Shown in pieces: positions 17,227 through 28,754 of a DNA stretch of 51,491 nucleotides (positions are counted from its first letter, which is position 1; every line of letters starts with the position of its first letter). The position numbers and the translations under genes are program-made. The stretch is from Saprospira grandis DSM 2844 (lineage in GTDB: Bacteria > Bacteroidota > Bacteroidia > Chitinophagales > Saprospiraceae). Location of the stretch: assembly GCA_945888475.1 (NCBI GenBank), contig CAMDAB010000011.1, forward strand, positions 1-51,491. Direction: 5' to 3'. The notes beneath the pieces are model-generated. The model made no database searches. It saw only the letters and a program-made list of their open reading frames with translations, and had not been told where the DNA came from.

Positions 17227-19449
17227 ATGTCAATTGTGAGATCATCGTATTTATTGTTTTTAATTCTTTTTCTGAGTTCATTTATAAAAGCTCAGACAGA
17301 AGGAGACGACAGTTTAAAAATTTACACTTTCGAGGAAGCTGTCATATCTGTAAACAAGGAAGCTGAGTTGGTAAAAACTGTTCCTAGCGAGGTTTTTATT
17401 TTAAAGCAAAAAGACATTGAAAAAATAAACACTTTTAATACTGCCGATTTGCTTTTTGCCAACGGCATTCAGGTGCAAAAAAGTCAGATGGGTGGGGGTA
17501 GTCCTGTTATTAGGGGTTTTGAGGCCAGCAGAATTGTATTGGTGGTGGATGGTGTTAGGTTAAATAACCTGATTTACAGATCAGGACATCTTCAGGACAT
17601 TGTTAAAACAGATGTAAACAGTCTGGAACGTATTGAGGTGCTTTTTGGACCAGCATCGAACCGTTATGGCAGCGACGCATTGGGTGGGGTTATTCATCTT
17701 TTTACAAAAAAACCTAAACTCTCAGTTGATTCCATAATACTATTTAATTTATCTGCAGCGACTGCTTATAATTCTGGATGTAATGGGCTTTTCGGGCATC
17801 TCGATTTTAATATAGGCAAGCGTCGATTTGCCAGCTTTAGCTCTTTTTCCTATAACCGTTTCGGTGATTTACGTTCCGGCAGCAATCAAAACCCATTCTA
17901 TAAATCTGCCTATGGAGAAAGGAATTTTTATGCGGGTTTGACTCAAGATGGACAGGATACTGTTCTTAGTAATTCAAACCCGATGTTGCAAATAGGCTCT
18001 GGATACAGCCAGTATGATATTGTTCAGAAGTTTTTATTCAGACAACGCGATAATCTTACGCATGGGCTTAATCTGCAGCTTTCAAATTCTACCAATGTGC
18101 CACGATATGACCGATTGACAGACTTGTCGGCAGCAACCGGATTGAAATTTGCAGAATGGTTTTACGGCCCTCAAACCCGATTACTCGCAGCTTACGATCT
18201 CAATTATCAAAACCCGAACCTGTTATTTGAATCATTGCGTTTTGGACTGAATTATCAATATCTGGTCGAAAGCAGACATGCCCGAAACTTTGCCAATGAC
18301 TTTCTGAATAGCAGAATTGAGTTCGTGCATGTTATTGCCTCCAACCTTGATTTTAAAAAAACTTTGAGACGGCATGAGCTTAGATTTGGATATGACATTC
18401 AGGTGAATATGCTGAAATCTACAGCATTTAAGACCAATATTTTTACAGATACTACAGCTAGAATAAGTAGCCGATATCCTGATGGGAAGAATAATCTGAA
18501 TCATTTTGCACTGTATTTTTCGCACACCTGGAAAATCAATGAGCAGCTGACCTTGGTCGATGGTTTAAGATTGGGATATTCAAACTTATTTTCGACCATT
18601 TTGAATAATGATATCATGTTCAATCTGCCTTACAGTGAAATCAGTCAGCAAACGCCGGTTTATTCTGGAAGTGCCGGCCTAGTTTATACGCTGCGTGATG
18701 AATTAAAACTTTCCGCAATGCTATCCAGTGGATTCAGGGTACCAAATGTAGATGATTTGAGTAAAATTTTTGAATCTGCTCCCGGAGCTGTCATCGTCCC
18801 TAACAGAAATCTGCGCCCCGAGAAAACAATCAGTTATGAATTGGGCATTAGCAATATTTTTGCTAGGCGCTTCAAATTAGAAAGCTCAATTTACTATAGT
18901 GATTTTTTCGATATTGTTTTGGTTGATAAATTCACTTTTGATGGTTCCGATTCACTGGTGTACGATGGAATAAACAGCGCGGTTTTTGCCAATCAGAATA
19001 AAAAGGCAGCTTATATCCTGGGCTTTAGCTCGCGTTTTAGGGGTAATATTGCCGGTAATTTTTTCCTTAGTGTCAGTGCAAATTACAATTATGGCAGAAT
19101 TAAAACTGATAGTACGGCTACTCCGCTCGACCATATTCCTCCACTACTTTTACGCGGTGCTTTGTCATATGTTGGCAAGAAATTCAGCGCAGAATTCTTC
19201 AGCATATACAATGGCTGGAAAAGGTTGAAAGATTATTTTCTGAATGGTGAAGACAATGAACAATATGCCACCCCCCTTGGTATGCCTGCCTGGTTTACGC
19301 TAAACTTAAATGCCAGCTACAATATTCATAAGAATATAATTATTCAAGTCGGAATAGAAAATATTTTAGATACTCAGTATCGAACCTTTGCAAGTGGTAT
19401 CAATGCTCCCGGAAGAAATTTTCAGGTAGCTGTCAGAGCAAAATTCTAG
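17227..19449 (+). CDS. TonB-dependent outer-membrane receptor
   Basis: A 740-residue outer-membrane transporter. It has a signal peptide (residues 1-22, ending FIKAQ), then a plug domain with a TonB-box-like EEAVISVN stretch, GGGSPVIRGFEASRIVLVVD and RIEVLFGPASNRYGSDALGG. A beta-barrel of about 580 residues follows and ends in an aromatic-basic strand (FQVAVRAKF). The plug resembles haem/hemoglobin and colicin-type receptors. No carboxypeptidase-like N-terminal domain and no partner SusD gene are present, which argues against glycan uptake. The ligand (iron complex, haem or cobalamin) cannot be read from sequence alone. It is followed by a strong terminator. Confidence 0.93.
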   Translation: MSIVRSSYLLFLILFLSSFIKAQTEGDDSLKIYTFEEAVISVNKEAELVKTVPSEVFILKQKDIEKINTFNTADLLFANGIQVQKSQMGGGSPVIRGFEASRIVLVVDGVRLNNLIYRSGHLQDIVKTDVNSLERIEVLFGPASNRYGSDALGGVIHLFTKKPKLSVDSIILFNLSAATAYNSGCNGLFGHLDFNIGKRRFASFSSFSYNRFGDLRSGSNQNPFYKSAYGERNFYAGLTQDGQDTVLSNSNPMLQIGSGYSQYDIVQKFLFRQRDNLTHGLNLQLSNSTNVPRYDRLTDLSAATGLKFAEWFYGPQTRLLAAYDLNYQNPNLLFESLRFGLNYQYLVESRHARNFANDFLNSRIEFVHVIASNLDFKKTLRRHELRFGYDIQVNMLKSTAFKTNIFTDTTARISSRYPDGKNNLNHFALYFSHTWKINEQLTLVDGLRLGYSNLFSTILNNDIMFNLPYSEISQQTPVYSGSAGLVYTLRDELKLSAMLSSGFRVPNVDDLSKIFESAPGAVIVPNRNLRPEKTISYELGISNIFARRFKLESSIYYSDFFDIVLVDKFTFDGSDSLVYDGINSAVFANQNKKAAYILGFSSRFRGNIAGNFFLSVSANYNYGRIKTDSTATPLDHIPPLLLRGALSYVGKKFSAEFFSIYNGWKRLKDYFLNGEDNEQYATPLGMPAWFTLNLNASYNIHKNIIIQVGIENILDTQYRTFASGINAPGRNFQVAVRAKF

Positions 19450-19463
19450 TTATAATTAGCAAT

Positions 19464-19492
19464 AAAAAAGCCCGCATTTGCGGGCTTTTTTA
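19464..19492. terminator. Bidirectional intrinsic terminator
   Basis: A GC-rich stem (GCCCGC with GCGGGC) is flanked by A6 on the left and T7 on the right, 15 bp after the TonB receptor stop. The symmetric A/T flanks would also stop transcripts coming from groEL. Confidence 0.92.
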
Positions 19493-19512
19493 AGTTATAC
19501 GGAGTTATAATT

Positions 19513-19760
19513 GAAGTCAGAAGTTTGAAATCAGAAATCAGAAATCAGAAATCAGAAGTCAGAAATCAGAAGTCAGAAATCAGAAGTTTGAAGTCAGAAG
19601 TTTGAAGTTAGAATTTTGAATTTTGAAGAGAGAAGTCAGTCTCGTCTTTCGGACGAGATGAAATCAGTCTAGTCTGTCGGACGAGATGAAATCATTATCA
19701 AATCCTCAAATCCTCAAATCCTCAAATCCTCAAATTATCAAATTATCAAATTATCTTTCC
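19513..19760. repeat. CAGAAAT/CAGAAGT heptamers, 28-bp hairpin duplication, and TCAAATCC octamers
   Basis: This gene-free stretch sits downstream of groEL. A long run of 7-bp units CAGAAAT, CAGAAGT and TTGAAGT fills 19513-19628. A 28-bp unit, duplicated head to tail at 19637-19664 and 19665-19692, carries a GTCTCGTCTTTCGGACGAG hairpin. About 19693-19756 is an array of 8-bp units (TCAAATCC, then TCAAATTA). Confidence 0.9.
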
Positions 19761-19793
19761 TCTTTCACCCTTTCATCTTTCATCCTCTATTCC

Positions 19794-21440
<1,647 letters not shown>

Positions 21441-21461
21441 TTAAGTTGTAATAATTGAATT

Positions 21462-21690
21462 GTATTAAGTATCAAGTATCAAGTATCAAGTATCAGGATT
21501 TTGTTGAAATCAGAAATCAGAAATTAGAAGTCAGAAATCAGAAGTCAGATTATCATAAGTCAGAAATCAGAAGAGAGAAATCAGAATCCCGATAGCTATC
21601 GGGAAGAAATCAGAAGTAAAAAATATGAATTTAGAAATTAGAAGTAAGAAATTTTCAAATTTTCAAATTTTCAAATTCTACCCTTTACTT
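21462..21690. repeat. Repeat-filled groES-groEL spacer
   Basis: AAGTATC heptamers (about 21466-21497) are followed by CAGAAAT/CAGAAGT heptamers (about 21508-21580). Next come a perfect palindrome TCCCGATAGCTATCGGGA (21587-21604), more AGAAAT words, and an ATTTTCAA octamer run (about 21650-21677). Confidence 0.9.
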
Positions 21691-21699
21691 TCTTACTTG

Positions 21700-21963
21700 C
21701 TATACTATTACTAAAATGTCATCCTCTCTCATAATCAGATAATCCAACCCTTCGAGGCTGATTTCCTGACCTGCATATTTTCCGTAAAGTACGATGTCTC
21801 CAATCTTTACAGTCATTTTTTTGTCGTCTTTGCCAGGTCCAACTGCGATAACTTCGCCACGTTGTGGTTTTTCTTTGGCTGTTTCTGGGATGTAAAGTCC
21901 GCCTTTTGTAGTCTCCTCAGCAGGTGATGGCTTAATTACAACTCTATCATTAATCGGTTTCAT
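21700..21963 (-). CDS. groS: Co-chaperonin GroES (Hsp10)
   Basis: An 87-residue co-chaperonin that caps the GroEL ring. It begins [12 protein letters not shown] and carries the mobile loop region ([19 protein letters not shown]), GEVIAVGPG, and the C-terminal [13 protein letters not shown]. It is slightly short but normal for Bacteroidota. It is first in the groES-groEL unit. I looked for a CIRCE element upstream and found none; an unrelated short inverted repeat is listed separately. Confidence 0.98.
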   Translation of the reverse strand: MKPINDRVVIKPSPAEETTKGGLYIPETAKEKPQRGEVIAVGPGKDDKKMTVKIGDIVLYGKYAGQEISLEGLDYLIMREDDILVIV

Positions 21964-22007
21964 GATGAAAAATAATTTTATGGTTGTTTAATAAAATTGA
22001 TTTGGTA

Positions 22008-22023
22008 GATAGTTCTAACTATC
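22008..22023. promoter_or_regulatory. Short inverted repeat upstream of groES
   Basis: GATAGTT-CT-AACTATC is a perfect 7-2-7 inverted repeat 45 bp before the groES start, on the side where a heat-shock operator would sit. It does not match CIRCE. The rest of the 329-bp divergent gap (21964-22292) is AT-rich and shows no gene; GCGTTCAA occurs twice near 22214-22240. The regulatory role is a guess. Confidence 0.35.
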
Positions 22024-22292
22024 ATTGACAATCTAAGCATATCAGTTTATGTGCCAAGCACGGGTAATGGACAATTTTGCAGATTTTGACATAATATTCT
22101 GTCAGATATCTAAACCAGAACTGCCGAAATGTCAGTCATGGTTTTGGTTTTAATAGCATCATGCTGTCAATAATTTGATTTTAGAATTTTTGATTGGAAT
22201 TTTTTTAAAATAGCGTTCAAATATGCTTAACTTGCGTTCAATTATCAAATTTGCTTTTGCATATCCTAACATTATTAAACAAAAACTTTCTT

Positions 22293-25200
22293 ATGAAAAG
22301 AATTTTTCTTTTTGTGCTGTCGGTTTTGATGTTCCAAAACCTTTACAGTCAAAATATCGATGCAAACTTCCTGGATGGAAGGATTATGTTCAGAATTAAG
22401 GGTGAACCTTATGAGAATAAATCGGGTCAGCTTCGTACAAATCCCAACAGTTTCAGCCTTATAGAGGATTTGAACGATTATCCTCAGTTAAAAAATCTAC
22501 TAGAGGCCTATGATGTTCAAAAATTTGAGCGCCCAAGCTTTTTCAGTTCCAGAAAAGAACTCAGAAACATCTACCGCCTGACATTTGGCGCACATGCAAG
22601 AATCGATGAATTGGTATCGAAGCTCGAAAAGCTCAATTTTATTGAATTTGTGAGCAAAGAACCAATTTACAAAACAGGTTTTATTCCAAACGATACCAAT
22701 CACAGCGGTACCGATAAATGGTACCATACCTTAGTTGGATCTGAGAATGCATGGAATATCAGCCTTGGACGTAGTGGCGTAAAGGTTGCCATTATTGACA
22801 ATGCTGTTTTCTGCGGACATTCCGACCTGACTACCTTTGCTCAGTACGATGTAGCCGATAATGACAACAATGCCACTCCACCAACAATCTATAACACCGA
22901 TCAAGGATGGTCTCACGGTACGCACTGTGCGGGTTTGGCTACTGCCGACATTAATAATGCCAGAGGTATTGCTTCATTGGGCGGAAATGTAGAGTTGATT
23001 GGTGTAAAATGTACGCCAAACTCGGCTAGTTCAGGTTCAGTTTACTATTCTTACGATGGGATTCAATGGGCTTGCGAAAACGGAGCACACGTTGTGAGCA
23101 TGTCATTTGGAGGACCTACTTCAAGCGCAGCACTTCAAACGCTTATCAATGCTTATCCAAACATCGTATTTTTAGCTGCAGCCGGAAACGATGGAAATAC
23201 TACAGTTCAGTATCCTGCCGGTTATAACAATGTTATCGGTGTAGGTTCAGTAAACAGTAACGATGCCCGTTCAAGCTTCTCAAATTTTAATGGTGGAACT
23301 ACCTTTGTTGATATTGCTTCACCCGGAGGTTATTCCAATGGTGGTCTGCTTAGCTCAGTTTACACTACCGGAGGAAATTCTTATGCAAAAATGGGTGGAA
23401 CGTCCATGGCTACTCCATTTGCAGCAGGTCTCGTAGGTTTGATGTTGAGTGTGAATCCAACATTGACCCCAACACAGGTGCTAAATTGCCTCATTTCTAC
23501 TGGTGTTAATATCAATCAGAATATGGGACCTCGTATCAGTGCACTTGCTGCTTTGCAATGTGTACAGAATACATTAACGGCAGGAAAACCAGTTGCTGAT
23601 TTCTTTGCCTTGCCACGCGATATTATTCAGGGCAACAGCACTACATTTTATGATAATTCTGTAGGTAATGGTTCTAACATTGCAACTTGGGTTTGGACCT
23701 TCCCTGGTGGAACGCCTGCTACTTTCGTAGGCCAAACTCCTCCTGCGATTACTTATGCAGCCACTGGTGTTTACAACGTAACACTTAAAGTTGTAAATGC
23801 AAGTGACTCAACAACCATTACCAAAACAGCCTATATTAATGTTACACTAGAGCCTTATGGCGAGTGGATTCGTCAAAATTCAGGTTTTACAACTGCAAAC
23901 AGGGGAATTAACCATATTGCTATTGTTGATGCCAATACAGTTTGGGCGCTGGGATATGATGGTACGGGTGCAGCTGCAAATGTTCAGCAATTTACCAAAA
24001 CAACCAATGGCGGTGCTACCTGGACACCAGGTAATATCAATGTCGGTAACACGGGTTTAGGTATTTCCATGATTCATGCACTCGATGCCAATACTGCCTG
24101 GTTGGCTGCTTATCCAACTGCAGCGGGTCAAACTGGTGGAATTTGGAAAACCACTAATGGTGGAACAACATGGACACGCCAAACTACTGCTACCTTTAAT
24201 AATGCTGCTTCATTTACCAATGTGGTCTATTTCTGGAATGCCAATGAAGGTGTATGCCAGGGTGACCCCATCAATGGCGAATATGAAATTTACAGAACAA
24301 CCAATGGCGGAACAACCTGGACACTCGTTCCCGGCGCCAATATAGCAAACCCATTGAGCGGTGAGTACGGTTATACCAGAGGTATAGAAGTTATAGGAGA
24401 TACCGTTTGGTGTACCACAAATACAGGTCGTATTTTAAAATCAACAAACAGAGGTCTAAATTGGTCTGCATTTACTTCACCAGTTGCCGACTTTGGGGGA
24501 ACAGCTATGAGTGCCAATCTGTCATTCGGATCTGCTAACAATGGTATAATTGTAGATATTAACAGAGTTGTTTATCGTACTACTAACGGTGGTCAAACCT
24601 GGACAACTGTAACCAGCACTGGAACGGTATTTAGTACAGGTCTCTGCTGGATTCCAAACACAAATATTGTTTTCACAACAGGTGCAGGGGCAGGTGCTTC
24701 TGGTTCTTCTTACAGTGAAGATGGCGGCACAAACTGGAATATTATTGATACGGAACAACATTTGTATGTCGATTTTACAAATCCTTCTGTTGGTTTTTCC
24801 GGTTGGTTCAATGCCTCGGCAACCTCAAATGGTATGTGGAAATGGAACAACCTGAGCAGTCCTTTCAATACTGCTTTCAGTGCCAACAGAACCGTATGTG
24901 TTAATACAGCCGTAAGCTTTACCGATCAAACTACTGGTGCTACACCAACCACATGGCAATGGAGTTTTCCTGGTGGAACACCTGCTACTTCTGCACAACA
25001 AAATCCATCAGTAACCTATGCTGCTGCAGGAGTTTATCCTGTTTCGCTTACGGTGAGCGATGGTTTGAATGTTAGTACCTTCTCTGACACTGCATACATC
25101 ACAGCTGTCACACAACCCGCTCAGCCATCTGTTATCACAGGCCCTGCAAGTGTTTGTGCTTTTGCTACTGAAACTTACAGCGTTACAAATAATCCGAATC

Positions 25201-25838
25201 TTTCATTCAACTGGGCTTATCCAGCTACATGGACTGGTATGAACAGCTATAACATTACCAATGTTACCTTCGATAATACTTCAGGTGTAATTACTGTTAC
25301 TGCCAATAATGTCTGTGGTAATTCAACTCCAAGAACGCTGAATATCACAATCGGTGCGCTGCCTGTTGCAGGTTTCAGCTATGTCGATAACAACGGAACT
25401 GTAAACTTCACGAATTCTTCGACCAATGCAACTGGCTGGTCATGGAATTTTGGCGATGGCAACAGCTCAACTTCTCAGACACCTCAAAATAGCTATGCAA
25501 ACAGCGGAAACTATACCGTTACTTTGATTGCTACCAATAGCTGTGGAGATTCCGATACAACAACTCAGTCAATTACGGTAAATATCGTCAGTTCAACAAT
25601 TGCTGCTGAACTTGCCAATTTGAAAATCTATCCAAATCCTGCCAAAAATATGATCAATATCGATGGTTTCAACGAAACATTGATGGGTGAACTTATTATG
25701 GTGAGAGATGTATTGGGCAGAACCTTAATTACAAATGTTGTTAATTCAACAAATCAGTCTGTCAGTATCGAAAATCTGGCAGCCGGTGTCTATACGATTT
25801 CAGTTAAAGACAGGGTTTTAAAATTCATAAAGCATTAA
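22293..25838 (+). CDS. Secreted subtilisin-like (S8) protease with PKD and BNR-like repeats, T9SS type A
   Basis: From ATG at 22293 the protein has 1181 residues; an earlier TTG at 22251 is unlikely because the signal peptide MKRIFLFVLSVLMFQNLYSQ starts at the ATG. The catalytic domain (about 140-410) holds Asp169 (AIIDNAV), His208 (SHGTHCAG), oxyanion Asn299 (AAAGNDG) and Ser371 (GGTSMATPF). A PKD domain follows (about 435-520). Next are WTxxTNGGxTW-type beta-propeller/Ycf48-like repeats (about 525-850), two or three more PKD or Ig-like modules, and a C-terminal T9SS type A domain (LKIYPNPAKNMINID to FIKH). It is an extracellular or surface protease; its substrates are unknown. Confidence 0.93.
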   Translation: MKRIFLFVLSVLMFQNLYSQNIDANFLDGRIMFRIKGEPYENKSGQLRTNPNSFSLIEDLNDYPQLKNLLEAYDVQKFERPSFFSSRKELRNIYRLTFGAHARIDELVSKLEKLNFIEFVSKEPIYKTGFIPNDTNHSGTDKWYHTLVGSENAWNISLGRSGVKVAIIDNAVFCGHSDLTTFAQYDVADNDNNATPPTIYNTDQGWSHGTHCAGLATADINNARGIASLGGNVELIGVKCTPNSASSGSVYYSYDGIQWACENGAHVVSMSFGGPTSSAALQTLINAYPNIVFLAAAGNDGNTTVQYPAGYNNVIGVGSVNSNDARSSFSNFNGGTTFVDIASPGGYSNGGLLSSVYTTGGNSYAKMGGTSMATPFAAGLVGLMLSVNPTLTPTQVLNCLISTGVNINQNMGPRISALAALQCVQNTLTAGKPVADFFALPRDIIQGNSTTFYDNSVGNGSNIATWVWTFPGGTPATFVGQTPPAITYAATGVYNVTLKVVNASDSTTITKTAYINVTLEPYGEWIRQNSGFTTANRGINHIAIVDANTVWALGYDGTGAAANVQQFTKTTNGGATWTPGNINVGNTGLGISMIHALDANTAWLAAYPTAAGQTGGIWKTTNGGTTWTRQTTATFNNAASFTNVVYFWNANEGVCQGDPINGEYEIYRTTNGGTTWTLVPGANIANPLSGEYGYTRGIEVIGDTVWCTTNTGRILKSTNRGLNWSAFTSPVADFGGTAMSANLSFGSANNGIIVDINRVVYRTTNGGQTWTTVTSTGTVFSTGLCWIPNTNIVFTTGAGAGASGSSYSEDGGTNWNIIDTEQHLYVDFTNPSVGFSGWFNASATSNGMWKWNNLSSPFNTAFSANRTVCVNTAVSFTDQTTGATPTTWQWSFPGGTPATSAQQNPSVTYAAAGVYPVSLTVSDGLNVSTFSDTAYITAVTQPAQPSVITGPASVCAFATETYSVTNNPNLSFNWAYPATWTGMNSYNITNVTFDNTSGVITVTANNVCGNSTPRTLNITIGALPVAGFSYVDNNGTVNFTNSSTNATGWSWNFGDGNSSTSQTPQNSYANSGNYTVTLIATNSCGDSDTTTQSITVNIVSSTIAAELANLKIYPNPAKNMINIDGFNETLMGELIMVRDVLGRTLITNVVNSTNQSVSIENLAAGVYTISVKDRVLKFIKH

Positions 25839-25860
25839 AAATTAAGTTCTAATTTTTAAG

Positions 25861-25899
25861 AAAGGGCAGAGGTACACTAGTATTATCTGCCCTTTTTTT
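25861..25899 (+). terminator. Intrinsic terminator of the subtilase gene
   Basis: AAAGGGCAGA pairs with TCTGCCCTTT around a 15-nt loop, followed by a T run. It lies 22 bp after the stop codon. Confidence 0.92.
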
Positions 25900-25976
25900 A
25901 ATTATGATTTTGATTAGCTAAATTTGAAGATTCAAAACTTCTTTGATGGAGATGAACTAAAAATCTTAATATAATG

Positions 25977-26012
25977 TTTGAATAATTGTGCAAATAATAT
26001 AAATTTGTATAA
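25977..26012 (+). promoter_or_regulatory. hipBA promoter with overlapping operator-like inverted repeat
   Basis: TTTG (25977-25980), 19 bp, TAAATTTG (26000-26007) is an exact Bacteroidota housekeeping promoter, 18 bp before the HipB ATG. Over it lies an inverted repeat, TTGTGCAAAT (25986-25995) facing ATTTGTATAA (26003-26012) with a 7-bp centre. This is the position expected for autorepression by HipB. Confidence 0.72.
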
Positions 26013-26025
26013 ATAATTGAACATT

Positions 26026-26349
26026 ATGGCTAATAAAACTCCTTTATTACTGCCCCGAGACCAAAGAATTATGGAGGTACTGGGTGAAAATATTAAACTT
26101 GCCCGACTTCGACGCAGGCTGAGCGGGCAACTTGTGGCAGAAAGAGCTGGAATCAGCAGAACAACACTTATATCAATAGAAAAGGGAGATGAAGGTGTCA
26201 GCATTGGCTTTTATTTGTTGGTATTGCATGCCCTTGGCCTCGAAAAAGATTTTTTGAAACTGGCCGCCGATGATATTTTGGGCAGGAAATTGCAGGACTT
26301 GCAGCTTGTAACCCCTAAAAGAGCACCCAAGCGAAAGAAAAATGACTAA
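26026..26349 (+). CDS. hipB: HipB-like helix-turn-helix antitoxin
   Basis: A 107-residue XRE-type DNA-binding protein. The helix-turn-helix spans about 20-75: LGENIKLARLRRRLSGQLVAERAGISRTTLISIEKG. It has a basic C-terminal tail (PKRAPKRKKND). It should bind its own promoter and neutralise the HipA kinase encoded next. An alternative in-frame TTG at 26017 is less likely than the ATG used. The gene overlaps hipA by 8 bp, the usual toxin-antitoxin coupling. Confidence 0.9.
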   Translation: MANKTPLLLPRDQRIMEVLGENIKLARLRRRLSGQLVAERAGISRTTLISIEKGDEGVSIGFYLLVLHALGLEKDFLKLAADDILGRKLQDLQLVTPKRAPKRKKND

Positions 26350-27616
26350 GAAGACCATCTTTGTTTATGCCGATTGGCAAAACCCTGAACCACCAATGTT
26401 AATGGGTTATCTCCATACCGAACTCCTGAGGGGTAAGGAGATTTTTTCTTTCGATTATAGTCCTGATTGGCTTAAAGGCAAATTCGAACATAGATTGGAT
26501 CCTGATTTGGAGTATTACAGTGGTATCCAATACCTGAACGATGTTGAAAAATCAAATTTTGGATTATTTCTTGATTCTTCGCCCGACAGATGGGGGCGCT
26601 TGCTGATGAAAAGGAGGGAAAGTGCACTGGCTCGATTTGAGCAAAGAAAAGAAAACCGACTATTCGAATCGGATTACCTATTGGGTGTTTACGATGCAAA
26701 CAGAATGGGTGCACTCAGGTTTAAAACAAGCATTGACGGAGATTTTTTAGATAATAATAAAGAAAGAGCACGCCCACCATGGACCTCCATCAGAGAACTC
26801 GAACAAATCAGTTTAAAACTTGAAAATGATGCCGTTTCTGATGATCCTGATTACCTAAAATGGCTGAATATGCTTGTTGCTCCCGGTTCTTCACTCGGTG
26901 GGGCACGTCCAAAAGCCAGTATTGTCGATGCTGAGGGGCAGCTGTGGATTGCTAAATTCCCAAGTAATAATGATTTTACCGATCAGGGCGCATGGGAAAT
27001 GCTGATACAGGAACTGGCTATTCACTGCGGCATAAATATGTCAAAGTCAGTTGCTAAGAGATTTTCGAGTAGACACCATACATATTTGACTAAGCGATTT
27101 GACCGTAAAGTAGACGGAAGCAGAATTCATTTTGCTTCAGCTATGACTTTATTGGGTAGGATTGACGGAGATGATGCGGCAGAAGGCATAAGCTATCTTG
27201 ATATGGTCGATTTTATTTCCAGAGAGGGAGCAAGTGCAAATACAGACCTGGAGCAGCTTTGGCTCAGAATAGTTTTTAATATCTGCGTGTCAAACACAGA
27301 CGACCATCTCAGAAACCATGGATTTTTGCTTATGGAAAATGGCTGGCAACTCTCACCTGCTTACGACATCAATCCCATAGAAGATGGACAGGGCTTAAAG
27401 CTGAATATCAATGAAAACGACAATGCGCTTGACTTGAATCTGGCTTTTGAAATGTACCCATATTTTAGATTAAATGAAAAAAGAGCCATTGAATTGATTA
27501 AAAAAGTAAAATCAGTTATTGCCGATTGGCGTTTACTCACAAAAAAGTTTGAGATAACAAAAGCAGATCAGGAGATTAAGGCCAAAGCATTCGAAAATTT
27601 TGTAGATTTAGATTAG
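26342..27616 (+). CDS. hipA: HipA-like serine/threonine kinase toxin
   Basis: A 424-residue HipA kinase. Family landmarks are the N-terminal HipA_N-like part (about 1-130), the Gly-rich loop PGSSLGGARPKA (181-192) with the autophosphorylatable serines, and ATP-site lysines near 191 and 205. The catalytic loop is NTDDHLRNHGF (318-328) and the metal-binding Asp342 is in SPAYDINP. E. coli HipA phosphorylates glutamyl-tRNA synthetase and causes growth arrest; whether this homologue has that target is unknown. All catalytic residues are present, so it looks active. Confidence 0.94.
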   Translation: MTKKTIFVYADWQNPEPPMLMGYLHTELLRGKEIFSFDYSPDWLKGKFEHRLDPDLEYYSGIQYLNDVEKSNFGLFLDSSPDRWGRLLMKRRESALARFEQRKENRLFESDYLLGVYDANRMGALRFKTSIDGDFLDNNKERARPPWTSIRELEQISLKLENDAVSDDPDYLKWLNMLVAPGSSLGGARPKASIVDAEGQLWIAKFPSNNDFTDQGAWEMLIQELAIHCGINMSKSVAKRFSSRHHTYLTKRFDRKVDGSRIHFASAMTLLGRIDGDDAAEGISYLDMVDFISREGASANTDLEQLWLRIVFNICVSNTDDHLRNHGFLLMENGWQLSPAYDINPIEDGQGLKLNINENDNALDLNLAFEMYPYFRLNEKRAIELIKKVKSVIADWRLLTKKFEITKADQEIKAKAFENFVDLD

Positions 27617-27630
27617 GTTTTGTATGTTTG
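27599..27630 (+). promoter_or_regulatory. Promoter of the T9SS protein at 27659
   Basis: TTTG (27599-27602), 20 bp, TATGTTTG (27623-27630) matches the Bacteroidota -33/-7 pattern. It begins inside the last codons of hipA and ends 28 bp before the ATG. Confidence 0.65.
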
Positions 27631-27658
27631 TACAATAAACTGTTTATTAAAAACCCCA

Positions 27659-28531
27659 ATGATGAAATTACTATTATTCTTAGTCCTTCTTTCTTTTTCT
27701 AAAATCCAGGCACAGACTTATTTTGGATTCCCCGACAGCAATGCTGTGTGGAATGTCAACTATTCGGATATGGGAGGTGAGTTTCCGGAGAATCCCATTT
27801 TTATTTATGGTGATACACTTATTGATGGCAGAATATACAAAAAGGTTTACCAATCGGAAGATTCATTGCCTAATCTAGCAAACGCATGGTACAAAGCAGC
27901 TGTAAGAGACAGCAATCAGCAATGGTTCTTTGTTTTCAGCTGGGACAGTAATGAAATGCTAGCCTATGATTTTAACCTGAATACAGGCGATACAATCACC
28001 CTTGATTATAATGATGTAACTTTGCGCGTTAACGAAGTGGACTCCATTTTATTGGCTGGGCAGTACCGAAAAAGAATGAAAATGTCTTTTATTTATGATT
28101 TAAGTGGCTTCTCTTATGAAGATTGGATTGATGGAATAGGAAGTACTTTCGGTTTATTAGACCCCGGTCTTTCTATTGTTTGTGCAGGGCATCAACTGAC
28201 CTGTTTCCACCAAGATGAACTGCTTATTTATACCTCAAGACCAGATTCTAACTGCCGCTATAGCTATGTCGGAACCAATAATATTGAGTCCGGTATAGGT
28301 CTAAAAATTTATCCCAATCCTGCCAAAGACAAAATTCTGCTCAAATTCGATGAGAATTGTGAAAACTGTGGTGCTCAACTCTTCGATATCATGGGACGTC
28401 CGCAATCCTCGCTCATGCAATTTAATTCAGATCAAACGGAGCTTTTGAGAGGAGAACTGATTTCGGGACTTTATTTATTAAAAATCGAAACGGCAACAGG
28501 ATATTGGATGGAAAGGATAATTTGGGAATAG
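27659..28531 (+). CDS. Secreted protein with T9SS type A sorting domain
   Basis: A 290-residue protein beginning MMKLLLFLVLLSFSKIQAQ, a clear signal peptide. The middle (about 20-210) is rich in Asp, Tyr and Trp and contains no motif I can name. The last 75 residues (IGLKIYPNPAKDKILLKF to ERIIWE) are a type A T9SS sorting domain, so the protein is exported through the outer membrane. An upstream TTG frame start at 27620 is disregarded because it falls within the promoter. The functional role is unknown. Confidence 0.82.
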   Translation: MMKLLLFLVLLSFSKIQAQTYFGFPDSNAVWNVNYSDMGGEFPENPIFIYGDTLIDGRIYKKVYQSEDSLPNLANAWYKAAVRDSNQQWFFVFSWDSNEMLAYDFNLNTGDTITLDYNDVTLRVNEVDSILLAGQYRKRMKMSFIYDLSGFSYEDWIDGIGSTFGLLDPGLSIVCAGHQLTCFHQDELLIYTSRPDSNCRYSYVGTNNIESGIGLKIYPNPAKDKILLKFDENCENCGAQLFDIMGRPQSSLMQFNSDQTELLRGELISGLYLLKIETATGYWMERIIWE

Positions 28532-28754
28532 TTTGTAATAATGTTTAATTATACGTACTTTATACTACTATTTTGTTTATAAATTCAAACATTATAATTT
28601 GTTAATGTCATAAAACCTGACGTTTTACAATTCAAAATAGTGTTGATGAGTTTAAAAGTCTTTAGAATATTTTAAGTTTAGGATTAATATTTTTATCTTT
28701 AATTGTTGTTTTTTGAAGTTTGAATTTATATATAAAGCAAATTGTTTCCTGAAT

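Noticed and set aside
21964..22292. CIRCE/HrcA operator upstream of groES
   Set aside because: No TTAGCACTC-N9-GAGTGCTAA-like sequence is present; only a different short inverted repeat is found.
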